Shown here piece by piece: positions 10,108-19,779 of a stretch of 64,000 bases of DNA. Within the stretch, counting starts at the first letter, position 1. Every line of letters starts with the position of its first letter. The notes below the pieces were generated by a model. That model worked only from the letters and a program-made list of their open reading frames with translations. It was not told the origin of the DNA and did not search any database. Location of the stretch: the NCBI RefSeq assembly GCF_907163135.1, contig NZ_CAJQUA010000001.1, positions 759,001-823,000 on the forward strand. Reading direction: 5' to 3'. This DNA is from Brachymonas denitrificans (GTDB taxonomy: Bacteria; Pseudomonadota; Gammaproteobacteria; Burkholderiales; Burkholderiaceae_C). Made by a program: the position numbers and the translations under genes.

Positions 10108-10171
10108 GCGGCGGGTACTCACCCTGCATGTTTCACCCAGGGCTGCCGCGTGCAGCCCTTATCATTGCCCC

Positions 10172-10894
10172 ATGCGCCAGATCATTCTCGACACCGAAAC
10201 CACCGGCCTGGAAGTTTCCGACGGCAACCGCATCATCGAGATCGGCTGCGTGGAGCTCATCAACCGCCAGCTTACCGGCAACAACCTGCACCTGTACATC
10301 AACCCCGAGCGCGACAGCGAGGAGGGCGCGCTGCGGGTGCACGGGCTGACGACCGAGTTCCTGAGCGACAAGCCGAAGTTTGCGCAGATCGTGGAGGACT
10401 TTCTCGCCTATGTGCAGGATGCGGAAGTCATCATCCACAACGCGGCGTTCGATACGCGCTTTCTGGACCACGAACTGCAGTTGCTGGGCCGCGATCCCTT
10501 CCGCGCGCATGTGACCGGCGTAGTCGATTCGCTGGCGCTGGCCAAGGAGCAGTTTCCGGGCAAGCGCAATTCGCTGGATGCGCTGTGCGACCGTTTCGGC
10601 ATCGACAACTCCAGCCGTACGCTGCACGGCGCCTTGCTGGACGCGGAGCTGCTGGCGGATGTATACATCAGCCTCACGCGCGGGCAGGAATCACTGATGA
10701 TGGAGACGGGGCCGGGCGACGACAGCCAGGGCCCGGGTGCGGTGCTGGTGGATCTGAGCGGCATCCAGCTGCCGGTGCTGCGCGCCAGTGCGCATGAACT
10801 GGAGGCGCATGCCGCCATGTTGCTGGTGATCGACAAGGCCAGTGGCGACAAGACCATCTGGAAAAAAATTTCGACGGGCTTGCAGACAAGCTGA
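10172..10894 (+). CDS. dnaQ: DNA polymerase III epsilon subunit (proofreading exonuclease)
   Basis: DnaQ (240 residues) is the 3'-5' exonuclease of the replicative polymerase. The DEDDh motifs are visible: Exo I ILDTETTGLE near residue 5-14, Exo II IIHNAAFDTRFLDHEL near 88-103, and Exo III with HGALLDAELLADVY near 152-165. The start MRQIILDTETTGL leaves the normal short N-terminus. The C-terminal part that binds the alpha subunit is present. It ends 66 bases before the tRNA-Val gene, and that gene's promoter overlaps its 3' end. Confidence 0.96.
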   Translation: MRQIILDTETTGLEVSDGNRIIEIGCVELINRQLTGNNLHLYINPERDSEEGALRVHGLTTEFLSDKPKFAQIVEDFLAYVQDAEVIIHNAAFDTRFLDHELQLLGRDPFRAHVTGVVDSLALAKEQFPGKRNSLDALCDRFGIDNSSRTLHGALLDAELLADVYISLTRGQESLMMETGPGDDSQGPGAVLVDLSGIQLPVLRASAHELEAHAAMLLVIDKASGDKTIWKKISTGLQTS

Positions 10895-10909
10895 AAACCG
10901 TGCCATAAT
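10880..10909 (+). promoter_or_regulatory. promoter of tRNA-Val
   Basis: A -35 TTGCAG (10880-10885) and a -10 CATAAT (10904-10909) are separated by 18 bases. Transcription would start near 10916, about 45 bases before the mature tRNA. Confidence 0.7.
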
Positions 10910-10960
10910 AGCGGCTTCAGCGGTTGACGAACACAAGTTCTTCAGCGGCAAACAAGACAA

Positions 10961-11035
10961 GGGTGATTAGCTCAGCGGTAGAGCACTGCCTTCACACGGC
11001 AGGGGTCACATGTTCGATCCATGTATCACCCACCA
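10961..11035 (+). tRNA. tRNA-Val (anticodon CAC)
   Basis: A complete cloverleaf can be drawn: acceptor GGGTGAT/ATCACCC, D arm GCTC-AGCGGTA-GAGC, anticodon arm CTGCC-TTCACAC-GGCAG with anticodon CAC (reads GUG, valine), T arm ACATG-TTCGATC-CATGT, discriminator A and an encoded CCA end. Confidence 0.96.
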
Positions 11036-11037
11036 TA

Positions 11038-11076
11038 TAAAGGCACTTGATGGCGACATCAGGTGCCTTTTTCTTT
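11038..11076 (+). terminator. intrinsic terminator after tRNA-Val
   Basis: A long stem (AAAGGCACTTGATG with CATCAGGTGCCTTT, loop GCGA, one G-T pair) is followed by TTTTTCTTT only a few bases after the tRNA CCA end. Confidence 0.92.
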
Positions 11077-11209
11077 GGCGTGCACTCCCGGCGACATCGG
11101 CAGGCGGGATGCTGCGTGTAGTATTGCCTCACTTCCATCTCCAAACCCTGGACCGGCAGAAACGGCTGTGCTTCAGACAAGACGCCAGCAAGGCGCACAA
11201 AGAGGGTGT

Positions 11210-12571
11210 ATGAGCGCAGACAACCATCCCCGCCAGGAAAACCCGCGCATCGGGCGCTATCTGGGCAATGCCGTGCGGCACGAAGTCATGGCGACGCTGT
11301 GGGTGATGCGGCGGGAGTGGGTGCTGTGGCTGGTGCCGCTGGCTGTGTTGCTGGTGCTGGCCTTCCTGCTGCTGCCGTTTCCGCCGGATACGCTGCGCAT
11401 CGCCAGAGGACAGCCGGATTCCGGCATCGAGGCCATGGCCCGGCGCTATGCGGCGGAGCTGGCGCTGAGGGGCGTCAAGGTGGAGTTTGTCGATTCCCAG
11501 GGCGCCCCCGACAATCTGCGACTGGTGAGCGAGGATCGGGCGGAGGTGGGTTTTTCGCAGGCGGGACTGCCGCCGGTAAAGGAGGTGGAAAGCCTGGGCA
11601 GCGTTGCGTACCAGCCGCTGTGGCTGTTCCATCGTCCGTCCGTGGTGTCCGGGGAAAGCCTGGGTACCGCCTTGCGCGGCAAGCGGGTGGCGATCGGCTC
11701 GTCGGGAAGCGGTACGCAGCTGATGGCAAGGCGCCTGATGGAGCATCTGGCGCCCGAGGTCCGGCAGTCCATCGAGACGGTGCCGCTGAGCAATGCCGAG
11801 ATGGTGGCAGCACTGCAATCGGGGGCGGTGGATGCGGGGTTTCTGGCGTCCAGCTATGAAGCGGGCCATGTGCAGTCCTTGCTGCGCAATCGGGGGCTGG
11901 GGCTGTGGAATTTTTCCCATATGGATGGCCATGCCAGGCTGGAACCGAATATCTATCCGGTGGTGATGCCGTCCGGTACGGCCATGCTGGAGCCGCCCTT
12001 GCCGGCGCAGGATATCCATATGGTGGCGGGCACCATGACGCTGGTGGTGCGACCTGAACTGCACAGCGCAACCAAGTATCTGCTGCTGGACATCAGCCGG
12101 CGTCTTGCGGCGGAGGAACTCGATCCGTTTACGGAACCGGGGGATTTTCCGGTGCTGGCGAGGGATGGGCTGGAGCATGGCAAGGTGGCGCGGCGCTACT
12201 ACGAGAGCGGCTTGCCCACGGCCTGGAATTACCTGCCGTACTGGCTGGCCACGCTGATCGACTCGGCCTGGCTGGGGCTGCTGGCGTTGCTGGGGCTGCT
12301 GTTCCCCTTGTTCAAGAGTTTGCCGAACAACCGCAGCCTGTATTACTCGGCGCTGGAGAGCGAGCGTTATCACGATCTGCTGGAACTGGAAGCGGCACTG
12401 AGCCGGGCACGCGGGCGCAGCGACTTGCTGGCATTGCTCAAGCGGGTGCACGCCCTGCAGGAGCGGCTGCGATCCATGTGGCTGCCTCAGGGCGCAAAGC
12501 AGAAGTTCGGCACGCTGCTGACGGCCAGCATGGAGCTCGAGGCCAAAATTCGGGAGGCGTTGCGGCGCTAG
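11210..12571 (+). CDS. membrane-anchored TAXI-family solute receptor
   Basis: The 453-residue protein resembles the TAXI branch of TRAP-transporter receptors: the fold segment from DTLRIARGQPDSGIEAMARRYA to about residue 330 includes the characteristic KRVAIGSSGSGTQLMARRLM (near 160-180) and VDAGFLASSYEAG. Unlike exported TAXI receptors it keeps an uncleaved N-terminal membrane segment (about 39-60, WLVPLAVLLVLAFLLLPF) and has a second one near 350-370 (STAWLGLLALLGLLFPLF-like region), followed by a coiled-coil-prone C-terminal tail. No TRAP permease gene is nearby. The start follows GAGGGTGT. Its ligand is unknown; it may be a sensor or scaffold rather than a transport receptor. It is convergent with norD. 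Confidence 0.8.
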   Translation: MSADNHPRQENPRIGRYLGNAVRHEVMATLWVMRREWVLWLVPLAVLLVLAFLLLPFPPDTLRIARGQPDSGIEAMARRYAAELALRGVKVEFVDSQGAPDNLRLVSEDRAEVGFSQAGLPPVKEVESLGSVAYQPLWLFHRPSVVSGESLGTALRGKRVAIGSSGSGTQLMARRLMEHLAPEVRQSIETVPLSNAEMVAALQSGAVDAGFLASSYEAGHVQSLLRNRGLGLWNFSHMDGHARLEPNIYPVVMPSGTAMLEPPLPAQDIHMVAGTMTLVVRPELHSATKYLLLDISRRLAAEELDPFTEPGDFPVLARDGLEHGKVARRYYESGLPTAWNYLPYWLATLIDSAWLGLLALLGLLFPLFKSLPNNRSLYYSALESERYHDLLELEAALSRARGRSDLLALLKRVHALQERLRSMWLPQGAKQKFGTLLTASMELEAKIREALRR

Positions 12572-12615
12572 GGCTCGGCACAGGGCCGGTCACAACCGCT
12601 TGGACATGCTGGCGC

Positions 12616-14475
12616 TTACTGCGACAGCGTCGAATACAGCCGTGTCAGCACCTTGGGCAGGCGCGTCGCATCCGGCACCACCACGTAATGGTGCGTGCCG
12701 AACAGGTGCGGCAGGTATTCGCCCGCCTCGCGGTCGATCGTCACGCAGAAGGGCACCAGCCCGGCCTTGCGCGCTTCCAGGACGGCCTGGCGCGTATCCT
12801 CGATGCCGTAGCGGCCTTCGTAGTGGTCCAGGTCATTCGGCTTGCCATCGGTCACCAGCAGCAGCAGGCGCTTGTGCGCGGGTTGCTTGAGCAGGATCTC
12901 CGTGGACTGGCGGATGGCCGCGCCCATGCGGGTGTAGAACCCCGGAGTCAGGGCAGCAATGCGGCCGCGCGTGACTTCGTTGTAGGATTCGTCAAAGCCC
13001 TTGAGCGTGAGGTAGCGCACCTGCTTGCGTTTGAGCGACGAAAAACCGTACAGCGCAAACGCATCGCCCGAGGCCTGCAGCGCCTCGGCAAACAGCATCA
13101 GGCTGTCCTTCACCACATCGATCACCGAGCTGGCTTGCTGGCCCTTGCCGACCCAGGCTTCGGTCGATAGCGACACGTCTGCCAGCAGCAGGCAGGCGAG
13201 GCTGCGCTCATTGCGCGGGGTATCCAGATAGAAGTTGCCGGTGGATTCGGCCTTGCCGGACTGCACTTCGGTAAAGAAGCGCACTACCCGATCCAGATCG
13301 AGGTCCATGCCGTCGATCTGGCCGAAGCGGCGGTTGCGCTGCGGTGCCAGCGCCTGGAACTGGCGGCGCAGGCGGTGCGCGCTGCGCTGCAGGCGTTCCG
13401 GCAGCTCGGTGGGGTGCGAGTTCTTCGGCAGCATGGGCTGCACGCAGCAATGTTCCGGCACCAGTTGCTGGGTGCGGTAATTCCACTCGGGCAGCAGAAT
13501 GCCGGGGCCGAGCGGCGTGTCATCATAGTCGCTGGCCGGCAGGTCCAGATCGAGCTTGAGGCGGGAGGAGCGCTTCTTGGTGTCGCGCGCAATGGCCAGT
13601 TCGTCCATATCGTCGGCGGCGCGAAGGTCGCCCAACTCGTCATCGTCGTCGTGCCGGTTCACCTTGACGAAATTGTCCCAAGTGAAGATGGATTCGGCGC
13701 GGAAAATCATCAGCGGGCCGTTCTTGCGCTCGTCCTGCTCGGCCTGCTTGGCGCGGTAGCGGCGCTTCTTCTTCGACTCGGCCTGTTGGTGCTGGACTGC
13801 TTCGGGGTCGGTATCCTCGTCGTCACTTTTGCGCTGGGGTGTCGGCATGGACGGCGGCGCAGGGTGCGACCACAGATGCACCGGCATGATACCTTCCAGG
13901 CTGTTGACCGGGGTTGCGACGGGCTGGCCAGGATGCTCCAGCGCCGCGCGGATGGCCTTTTCCGTGTCGGCCTGGGCGGCCGGCATCATGGCCAGGTTGC
14001 CGCGCAGCGGAAGATAGGCTGCTACCAGTTCCCGATACACCTCTGCCAGCCCGGGCATGGCCGTCAGGCAGCGCTGCGTGGCCTCCTGGTTGGTGCGCAA
14101 CCAGTCGCTTCGGGCTTCGCTCAGCTCGGGCACGTATTCGGCGCTGAGTGCCAGCAGCCAGAAGTACAGCTTGCGGTTCAGATCCTTCTGCGGAAACAGA
14201 TCGATCTGCTCGGGCAGGAAGAGCGATTTGTCGTCGGCCCACGCCAGTTCCACCCGGTCATTGGTGCCGGCGATGCGTTCCAGCAAGGAGCGCTTGCCCT
14301 GGTGCTCGGTACCCACCGTGCTGCGCAGGCCCAGCGCAGGGTTGCCGCCCATGGCGCGGAAAAATATCGGCGCGAGTTTTTCCATGCTGTCCAGCCGCAC
14401 GGAGGCCTGCGGATAGCCGCGATAGGCGGCTTTCCGGATCAGTGAGTCCCACCAGCTGCCGACTTTCTCTTCCAT
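12616..14475 (-). CDS. norD: nitric oxide reductase activation protein NorD
   Basis: NorD (619 residues) is needed for maturation of the NorCB nitric oxide reductase and works with the AAA+ protein NorQ. A C-terminal von Willebrand A domain is clear: MIDAS motif DVSLS near residue 435, and LLLVTDGKPNDLDHYEG near 540. The middle part is charged and probably disordered (KKKRRYRAKQAEQDERK). The RBS AAGGAAG precedes the start. It is the last gene of the norC-B-E-F-Q-D run. Confidence 0.93.
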   Translation of the reverse strand: MEEKVGSWWDSLIRKAAYRGYPQASVRLDSMEKLAPIFFRAMGGNPALGLRSTVGTEHQGKRSLLERIAGTNDRVELAWADDKSLFLPEQIDLFPQKDLNRKLYFWLLALSAEYVPELSEARSDWLRTNQEATQRCLTAMPGLAEVYRELVAAYLPLRGNLAMMPAAQADTEKAIRAALEHPGQPVATPVNSLEGIMPVHLWSHPAPPSMPTPQRKSDDEDTDPEAVQHQQAESKKKRRYRAKQAEQDERKNGPLMIFRAESIFTWDNFVKVNRHDDDDELGDLRAADDMDELAIARDTKKRSSRLKLDLDLPASDYDDTPLGPGILLPEWNYRTQQLVPEHCCVQPMLPKNSHPTELPERLQRSAHRLRRQFQALAPQRNRRFGQIDGMDLDLDRVVRFFTEVQSGKAESTGNFYLDTPRNERSLACLLLADVSLSTEAWVGKGQQASSVIDVVKDSLMLFAEALQASGDAFALYGFSSLKRKQVRYLTLKGFDESYNEVTRGRIAALTPGFYTRMGAAIRQSTEILLKQPAHKRLLLLVTDGKPNDLDHYEGRYGIEDTRQAVLEARKAGLVPFCVTIDREAGEYLPHLFGTHHYVVVPDATRLPKVLTRLYSTLSQ

Positions 14476-14500
14476 GGCCGTACTTCCTTCAGGCGATCAG

Positions 14501-15304
14501 TCAGGCCGGAAACTGCGTGTCGACAATGGATTGCAGTGCGGCAACCGTATCGGCTTCGTCCGACAGCGGCTCGACCAGCGCGGCGCTGCAGGCCATGCGC
14601 GGCGGCATGCCGGCGGCGATCAGCTTGGCGGCGTACACCAGCAGACGCGTGCTGACCGATTCTTCCAAGTCGTAGCCCTGCAGGCGGCGCAGGCTGGTGG
14701 CCAGGCCGACCAGGCGCTGGGCCACTTCGGCGCTCACGCCGCCTTCCTGCTGCACCACGCCGATTTCCACCTGCGGCGGCGGAAAATCGAAGGACATGGC
14801 GACGAAACGCTGGCGCGTGGACGGCTTGAGCGTCTTCAGCACGTGCTGGTACCCGGGGTTGTACGACACCACCAGCATGAAGCTGTCGGGTGCATGCAGC
14901 ACCTCGCCGGTGCGCTCGATCGGCAGGATGCGGCGGTCATCGGTGAGCGGGTGCAGCACCACGGTGGTGTCCTTGCGCGCCTCGACCACTTCGTCCAGAT
15001 AGCAGATGCCGCCCTTGCGTACGGCTTGCGTGAGCGGGCCGTCGCACCACACGGTGCTGCCGGCGGTGATCAAATGGCGGCCGATCAGGTCGGCAGCGGT
15101 GAGGTCGTCATGGCAGCTGACGGTGTACAGCGGCAGCTTCAGGCGCGCTGCCATATGGGCCACGAAACGGGTCTTGCCGCAGCCGGTGGGGCCTTTGATC
15201 AGCATGGGCAGGTGCTGCTTCCAGGCCTCCTCGAACAATTCGCATTCCTGGCCGGTGGGCTGGTAGTAGGGGATATCGAAGACGGGTTCGTTCATGGCGT
15301 TCAT
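14501..15304 (-). CDS. norQ: MoxR-type AAA+ ATPase NorQ
   Basis: NorQ (267 residues; also called NirQ) is a MoxR-family ATPase that, with NorD, activates nitric oxide reductase, probably by helping insert its non-heme iron. Walker A GPTGCGKT is at 38-45 and Walker B ICYLDEV follows near 98-104; sensor segment VVSYNPGYQ and arginine-rich STRQRF are present. The chosen start has TGGAG 9 bases upstream; a second Met three codons in (MNEPVFDIPYYQPTG) is also possible. norD follows after 25 bases. Confidence 0.94.
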   Translation of the reverse strand: MNAMNEPVFDIPYYQPTGQECELFEEAWKQHLPMLIKGPTGCGKTRFVAHMAARLKLPLYTVSCHDDLTAADLIGRHLITAGSTVWCDGPLTQAVRKGGICYLDEVVEARKDTTVVLHPLTDDRRILPIERTGEVLHAPDSFMLVVSYNPGYQHVLKTLKPSTRQRFVAMSFDFPPPQVEIGVVQQEGGVSAEVAQRLVGLATSLRRLQGYDLEESVSTRLLVYAAKLIAAGMPPRMACSAALVEPLSDEADTVAALQSIVDTQFPA

Positions 15305-15340
15305 CAGGGGTACTCCAGAATCGTTGCGAAGCGCGGGCGT

Positions 15341-15604
15341 TCACCAGAAGGCCAGCATCAGGCCGCCACAGGCCAGCGCGAGCCAGAGTTGCACGAAAAG
15401 GCGCAGGTAGAGTGGGGCGTGGCGCAATTCCATGAAATGCTCGGCCACCAGAAAGCCCTTGATCCAGGCCATGGCCAGGGCGACGATGCCAAGGCGGAAG
15501 GGCCAGGCAATGCCGGACTCGGCAAGAAAGGCCGCGACGCCCGTGAGGGTCAGCAGAATCGCCGTGATGATGGCGATCCCGACGGGAAAACTGGAACTGC
15601 GCAT
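15341..15604 (-). CDS. norF: NorF-like small membrane protein
   Basis: An 87-residue protein of three predicted membrane helices (about 8-28, 34-54, 66-86), matching the prokaryotic cytochrome c oxidase subunit IV/NorF pattern in size and in the central WIKGFLVAEHFMELRHAP segment. In Paracoccus NorF affects assembly or activity of nitric oxide reductase. It lies between norE and norQ, the usual place. GGAG lies 11 bases before the ATG, a slightly long spacing. Confidence 0.85.
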   Translation of the reverse strand: MRSSSFPVGIAIITAILLTLTGVAAFLAESGIAWPFRLGIVALAMAWIKGFLVAEHFMELRHAPLYLRLFVQLWLALACGGLMLAFW

Positions 15605-15664
15605 GGGGGCACTATCTCCTGAACAGGCAGGCGCCGCATTGACGCCGGCGAAGAAAACGGGGCT

Positions 15665-16300
15665 TCAGTGGGCGATGTAGACCAGTGCAAACAGCACCAG
15701 CCAGACCAGGTCGACCATGTGCCAGTAGGACGCCACGGTTTCCACCCAGTAGGCCTGCTCTTCGCCGCAGCTTGCCACGGATCGCAGGCGCACCCACACC
15801 ATGCCGATAAAGACCATGCCCAGAATGACGTGGAGGTAGTGGAAGAAGGTGAGCGAGAAATAGAACATCCAGTAGTCGTCGGTGGCCATGTCGTAGCCGG
15901 CATTGAGCTTCACCACGAAGTCGGTCATTTTCAGCATGAGAAAGCCGGCGCCGAAGGCCAGCGCCGTCATCAGCGCCTTGCGTACCTGGGCCGGCTGCGC
16001 CTGCGGCCGCGTGGCCAGCGATACGGCCCAGGCGGCAGCGGCACTGCCGAGAATCAGCAGCACGGTGTTGATCAGGGCCAGCGTCAGATCCAGTTGCGCC
16101 TGGCCCTGCAGGAAGACTTCGGGCTGCTTCGCGCGCGACCAGGCATAGGCACCGAAGAAGAAGCCGAACACGGCCAGCTCGATCATGATGAAGATCCACA
16201 TCGCCATGTCGCCGGGGATGTTGCGTTCGCCGGGGATACGGCGTGGAGCCGGGGGCGTGGTGTCGGGGGGAAGGGGGGTGGACCTTGCGTCGGACTGCAT
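15665..16300 (-). CDS. norE: NorE-like heme-copper oxidase subunit III protein
   Basis: The 211-residue membrane protein belongs to the cytochrome c oxidase subunit III family, represented in nor clusters by NorE. Five membrane helices can be drawn (starting at MWIFIMIELAVFGFFFG, LINTVLLILGSAAAAW, LMTALAFGAGFLMLKM, FSLTFFHYLHVILGMVFIGM and VDLVWLVLFALVYIAH). NorE is not catalytic; it aids full activity of NorCB. AGGAGG lies 7 bases before the start. It is separated from norB by an intrinsic terminator, so its expression may depend on read-through. Confidence 0.9.
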   Translation of the reverse strand: MQSDARSTPLPPDTTPPAPRRIPGERNIPGDMAMWIFIMIELAVFGFFFGAYAWSRAKQPEVFLQGQAQLDLTLALINTVLLILGSAAAAWAVSLATRPQAQPAQVRKALMTALAFGAGFLMLKMTDFVVKLNAGYDMATDDYWMFYFSLTFFHYLHVILGMVFIGMVWVRLRSVASCGEEQAYWVETVASYWHMVDLVWLVLFALVYIAH

Positions 16301-16339
16301 GCAATGCCTCCTGAAAGCCGGAGCATGGCCCGGCAGAAA

Positions 16340-16369
16340 TAAAAAGGGGCGGCGTTGCCGCGCCGCCCC
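16340..16369 (-). terminator. intrinsic terminator between norB and norE
   Basis: On the minus strand GGGGCGGCG pairs with CGCCGCCCC across a 6-base loop and is followed by TTTTTATTT. It sits in the 108-base gap between norB and norE and should stop most norCB transcripts. Confidence 0.85.
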
Positions 16370-16408
16370 AAAGCCGCCCCGGAAAGCGGCTGGGTGAAAA
16401 TCCGGTGA

Positions 16409-17887
<1,479 letters not shown>

Positions 17888-17912
17888 TTAAAGAATAGTT
17901 CCGGACCGGGGG

Positions 17913-18338
17913 TCAGCCTTCCTTGTTGGGCGGCCAGTTGTGGGTCTTGATTTCGGAGCTGTATTTCAGGAATGCCACCAGATCGTCGAGCTGGGCGTCG
18001 GTCAGGTGGAAGTTGGGCATCTGGCGGCGGCCGGGAACCTTGCTCGGCTGGGATTTCATCCAGGCCTTGATGAACTCGGGACCACGGCGCGGGTACACGT
18101 TGCCGAGTTCGGGCGCGAAGTACGCGCCTTCACCCAGCATGGTGTGACAGCCGATGCAGTTGTTGGTTTCCCAGATCTTCTTGCCGCGCACCACCTGGTC
18201 GGTAATGGCGGCGCGGTTGTCGTACTGGGGGAAGCTCCGCTCGGTCTGGAATGTGAGTGCCAGAAAGAGCAGGAAGAAGAACGTCGATCCGCCGTAAAAG
18301 ATATTACGGGCCGTCGACTTGGTGAAGCTAGCTGCCAT
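17913..18338 (-). CDS. norC: nitric oxide reductase cytochrome c subunit
   Basis: NorC (141 residues) is the membrane-anchored c-type cytochrome that passes electrons to NorB. One N-terminal anchor (about 12-30) is followed by the heme motif C61-I-G-C64-H65 and a likely axial Met in RRQMPNF. The start giving MAASFTKSTARN has AAAGGATG 6 bases upstream; 11 further open codons upstream have no such site. A Dnr-type box lies 74 bases upstream of the ATG. Confidence 0.96.
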   Translation of the reverse strand: MAASFTKSTARNIFYGGSTFFFLLFLALTFQTERSFPQYDNRAAITDQVVRGKKIWETNNCIGCHTMLGEGAYFAPELGNVYPRRGPEFIKAWMKSQPSKVPGRRQMPNFHLTDAQLDDLVAFLKYSSEIKTHNWPPNKEG

Positions 18339-18405
18339 GCCACATCCTTTCTGTAAGTGCCTTTGCAACACGATGTAATGTAAGTTTCACGCGGCTCCGG
18401 AGGCA

Positions 18406-18419
18406 TTGACCCCAATCAA
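18406..18419. promoter_or_regulatory. Dnr/FNR-type box shared by norC and nirE
   Basis: TTGACCCCAATCAA matches the FNR/Dnr consensus TTGAT-N4-ATCAA. Its centre (18412.5) is 74 bases from the norC ATG and 73 bases from the nirE ATG. A -10-like TTACAT for norC is centred 32 bp away on one side, and TACACT for nirE 33 bp away on the other, so one palindrome could activate both genes from about -41.5. Confidence 0.85.
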
Positions 18420-18484
18420 TCAAAAACCGGCCGGTCCGTTTGTACACTGGAGCCTCGAAATCGGCAGTACAAGGATGGTTATTC

Positions 18485-19312
18485 ATGAAGAACACCAAGA
18501 ATGCATGCACAGTGGAGACCACCGGTGCTTCGCGGCCCGAATCGGGGCCGCTGGTCAGCCTGGTAGGAGCAGGCCCGGGCGACCCGGAGCTCCTGACGCT
18601 GCGGGCGCTACGGCGGCTGCGCGAGGCAGACGTGGTGCTTTACGATCTGCTGGTTTCGCAAGAGATCCTCGACTTGATTCCCGAACGGTGCGAATGCATT
18701 TGCGTAGGCAAGCGTGCAAACAGGCATATGTTGCCACAGGAAGAGACAAACCGCATGATTGTCAACAAGGCGCGTAAGGGCTTGCGGGTGGTTCGCCTCA
18801 AGGGCGGCGATCCGTTCATGTTCGGCCGCGGCGGCGAGGAGATGCAGGAACTGGCCAGCGAGGGCATTCCCTGCGAGGTGGTGCCGGGTGTGACGGCGGC
18901 CATGGGGGCGGCATCCAGCACCGGCATTCCGCTCACGCACCGCGATCATGCGCAGATGGTGAGTTTCGTGACGGGACACCGCAAGAAGGACTGTGATGAT
19001 CTGGAATGGGTGCGCCACCTCAACCCGGCGTCCACGCTGGTGGTGTACATGGGTTTGGGCGAGGCGCCGCGCATTGCGGCCGAGCTGATGGCGCACGGCC
19101 ACGCTGCCGAAACGCCGGTGGCGGCTGTGGCCAGTGCCACCACGCCGCAGCAGCGCGTGGTGACGACCACGCTGGGTGCGCTGGCGCAGACGCTGGCAGG
19201 CTCAGGACTGGAGTCGCCGGTGCTGCTGATCATCGGCAGCGTGGTGACGCTGCATGGGGATCTCTACCCGCTGATCGAGCAGGCGAAGCGGGGCATGCCG
19301 GAAATGGCCTGA
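18485..19312 (+). CDS. nirE: uroporphyrinogen-III C-methyltransferase
   Basis: This 275-residue SAM-dependent enzyme methylates uroporphyrinogen III at C2 and C7 to precorrin-2, the first step of siroheme and heme d1 synthesis. The family marks are VGAGPGDPELLTLRA near residue 27-41, VVRLKGGDPFMFGRGGEE, and VVPGVTAAMGAASSTGIPLTHR-like (the segment is read in parts), and VVYMGL. It is a stand-alone SUMT without CysG dehydrogenase domains. The location opposite norC, sharing a Dnr-type box, points to NirE of the heme d1 pathway rather than CobA. Confidence 0.93.
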   Translation: MKNTKNACTVETTGASRPESGPLVSLVGAGPGDPELLTLRALRRLREADVVLYDLLVSQEILDLIPERCECICVGKRANRHMLPQEETNRMIVNKARKGLRVVRLKGGDPFMFGRGGEEMQELASEGIPCEVVPGVTAAMGAASSTGIPLTHRDHAQMVSFVTGHRKKDCDDLEWVRHLNPASTLVVYMGLGEAPRIAAELMAHGHAAETPVAAVASATTPQQRVVTTTLGALAQTLAGSGLESPVLLIIGSVVTLHGDLYPLIEQAKRGMPEMA

Positions 19313-19446
19313 GCAGCCAGCTTGCTTGCCCTGCTCGGAGTGTTCGGGCGGATGACCGCCCAGCGCAGCACACGGTCACTCGGCTGGCGGCAATCGGCAG
19401 GCGGAACAGTGGCGCCGCTTTTTGTTGGACACGCGTGCGCGCCCCG

Positions 19447-19707
19447 TCAGTCTTCCTCGGGAAATTCTGGCGCGATGCGCATCAGCACGCCGTCGTAATT
19501 CTCCTCGGGCTCGACGCGATAATCCAGCCCGCGATCGGCCAGCATGGACACCAGCGGCTGCGGAAAGCGCGGCAGCAGGAAGGCCCAGTAGCCGCAGGCG
19601 GGCACGGGGTCGGCAATGGCGTCCATGATGACCAGCATGGGTTCTGGCGGCGGCAACTTGCGCAGGTCGATCGGCTTGACCGGTTCGGATGCGTGGCTGT
19701 CAGTCAT
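19447..19707 (-). CDS. DUF2249-like small protein
   Basis: An 86-residue soluble protein whose start (IDLRKLPPPEPMLVIMDAI) and middle (LLPRFPQPLVSMLADRGLDYRV) look like the DUF2249 family, which often accompanies denitrification genes. The usual Gly-rich loop is replaced by PVPACGYWAFLLPRF. Function is unknown. It lies 72 bases after the regulator gene dnr on the same strand and may be co-transcribed with it. Confidence 0.7.
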   Translation of the reverse strand: MTDSHASEPVKPIDLRKLPPPEPMLVIMDAIADPVPACGYWAFLLPRFPQPLVSMLADRGLDYRVEPEENYDGVLMRIAPEFPEED

Positions 19708-19779
19708 GGAGGCTCCCGGGGAATGTTGTTATTGGCTGGTGGGCTGGATGGCCCGGACCTGCCGGACATCCGGCAGGGA

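Noticed and set aside
10108-10171. iscX gene after fdx
   Set aside because: Only 64 bases separate fdx from dnaQ and no open frame with IscX features is present.
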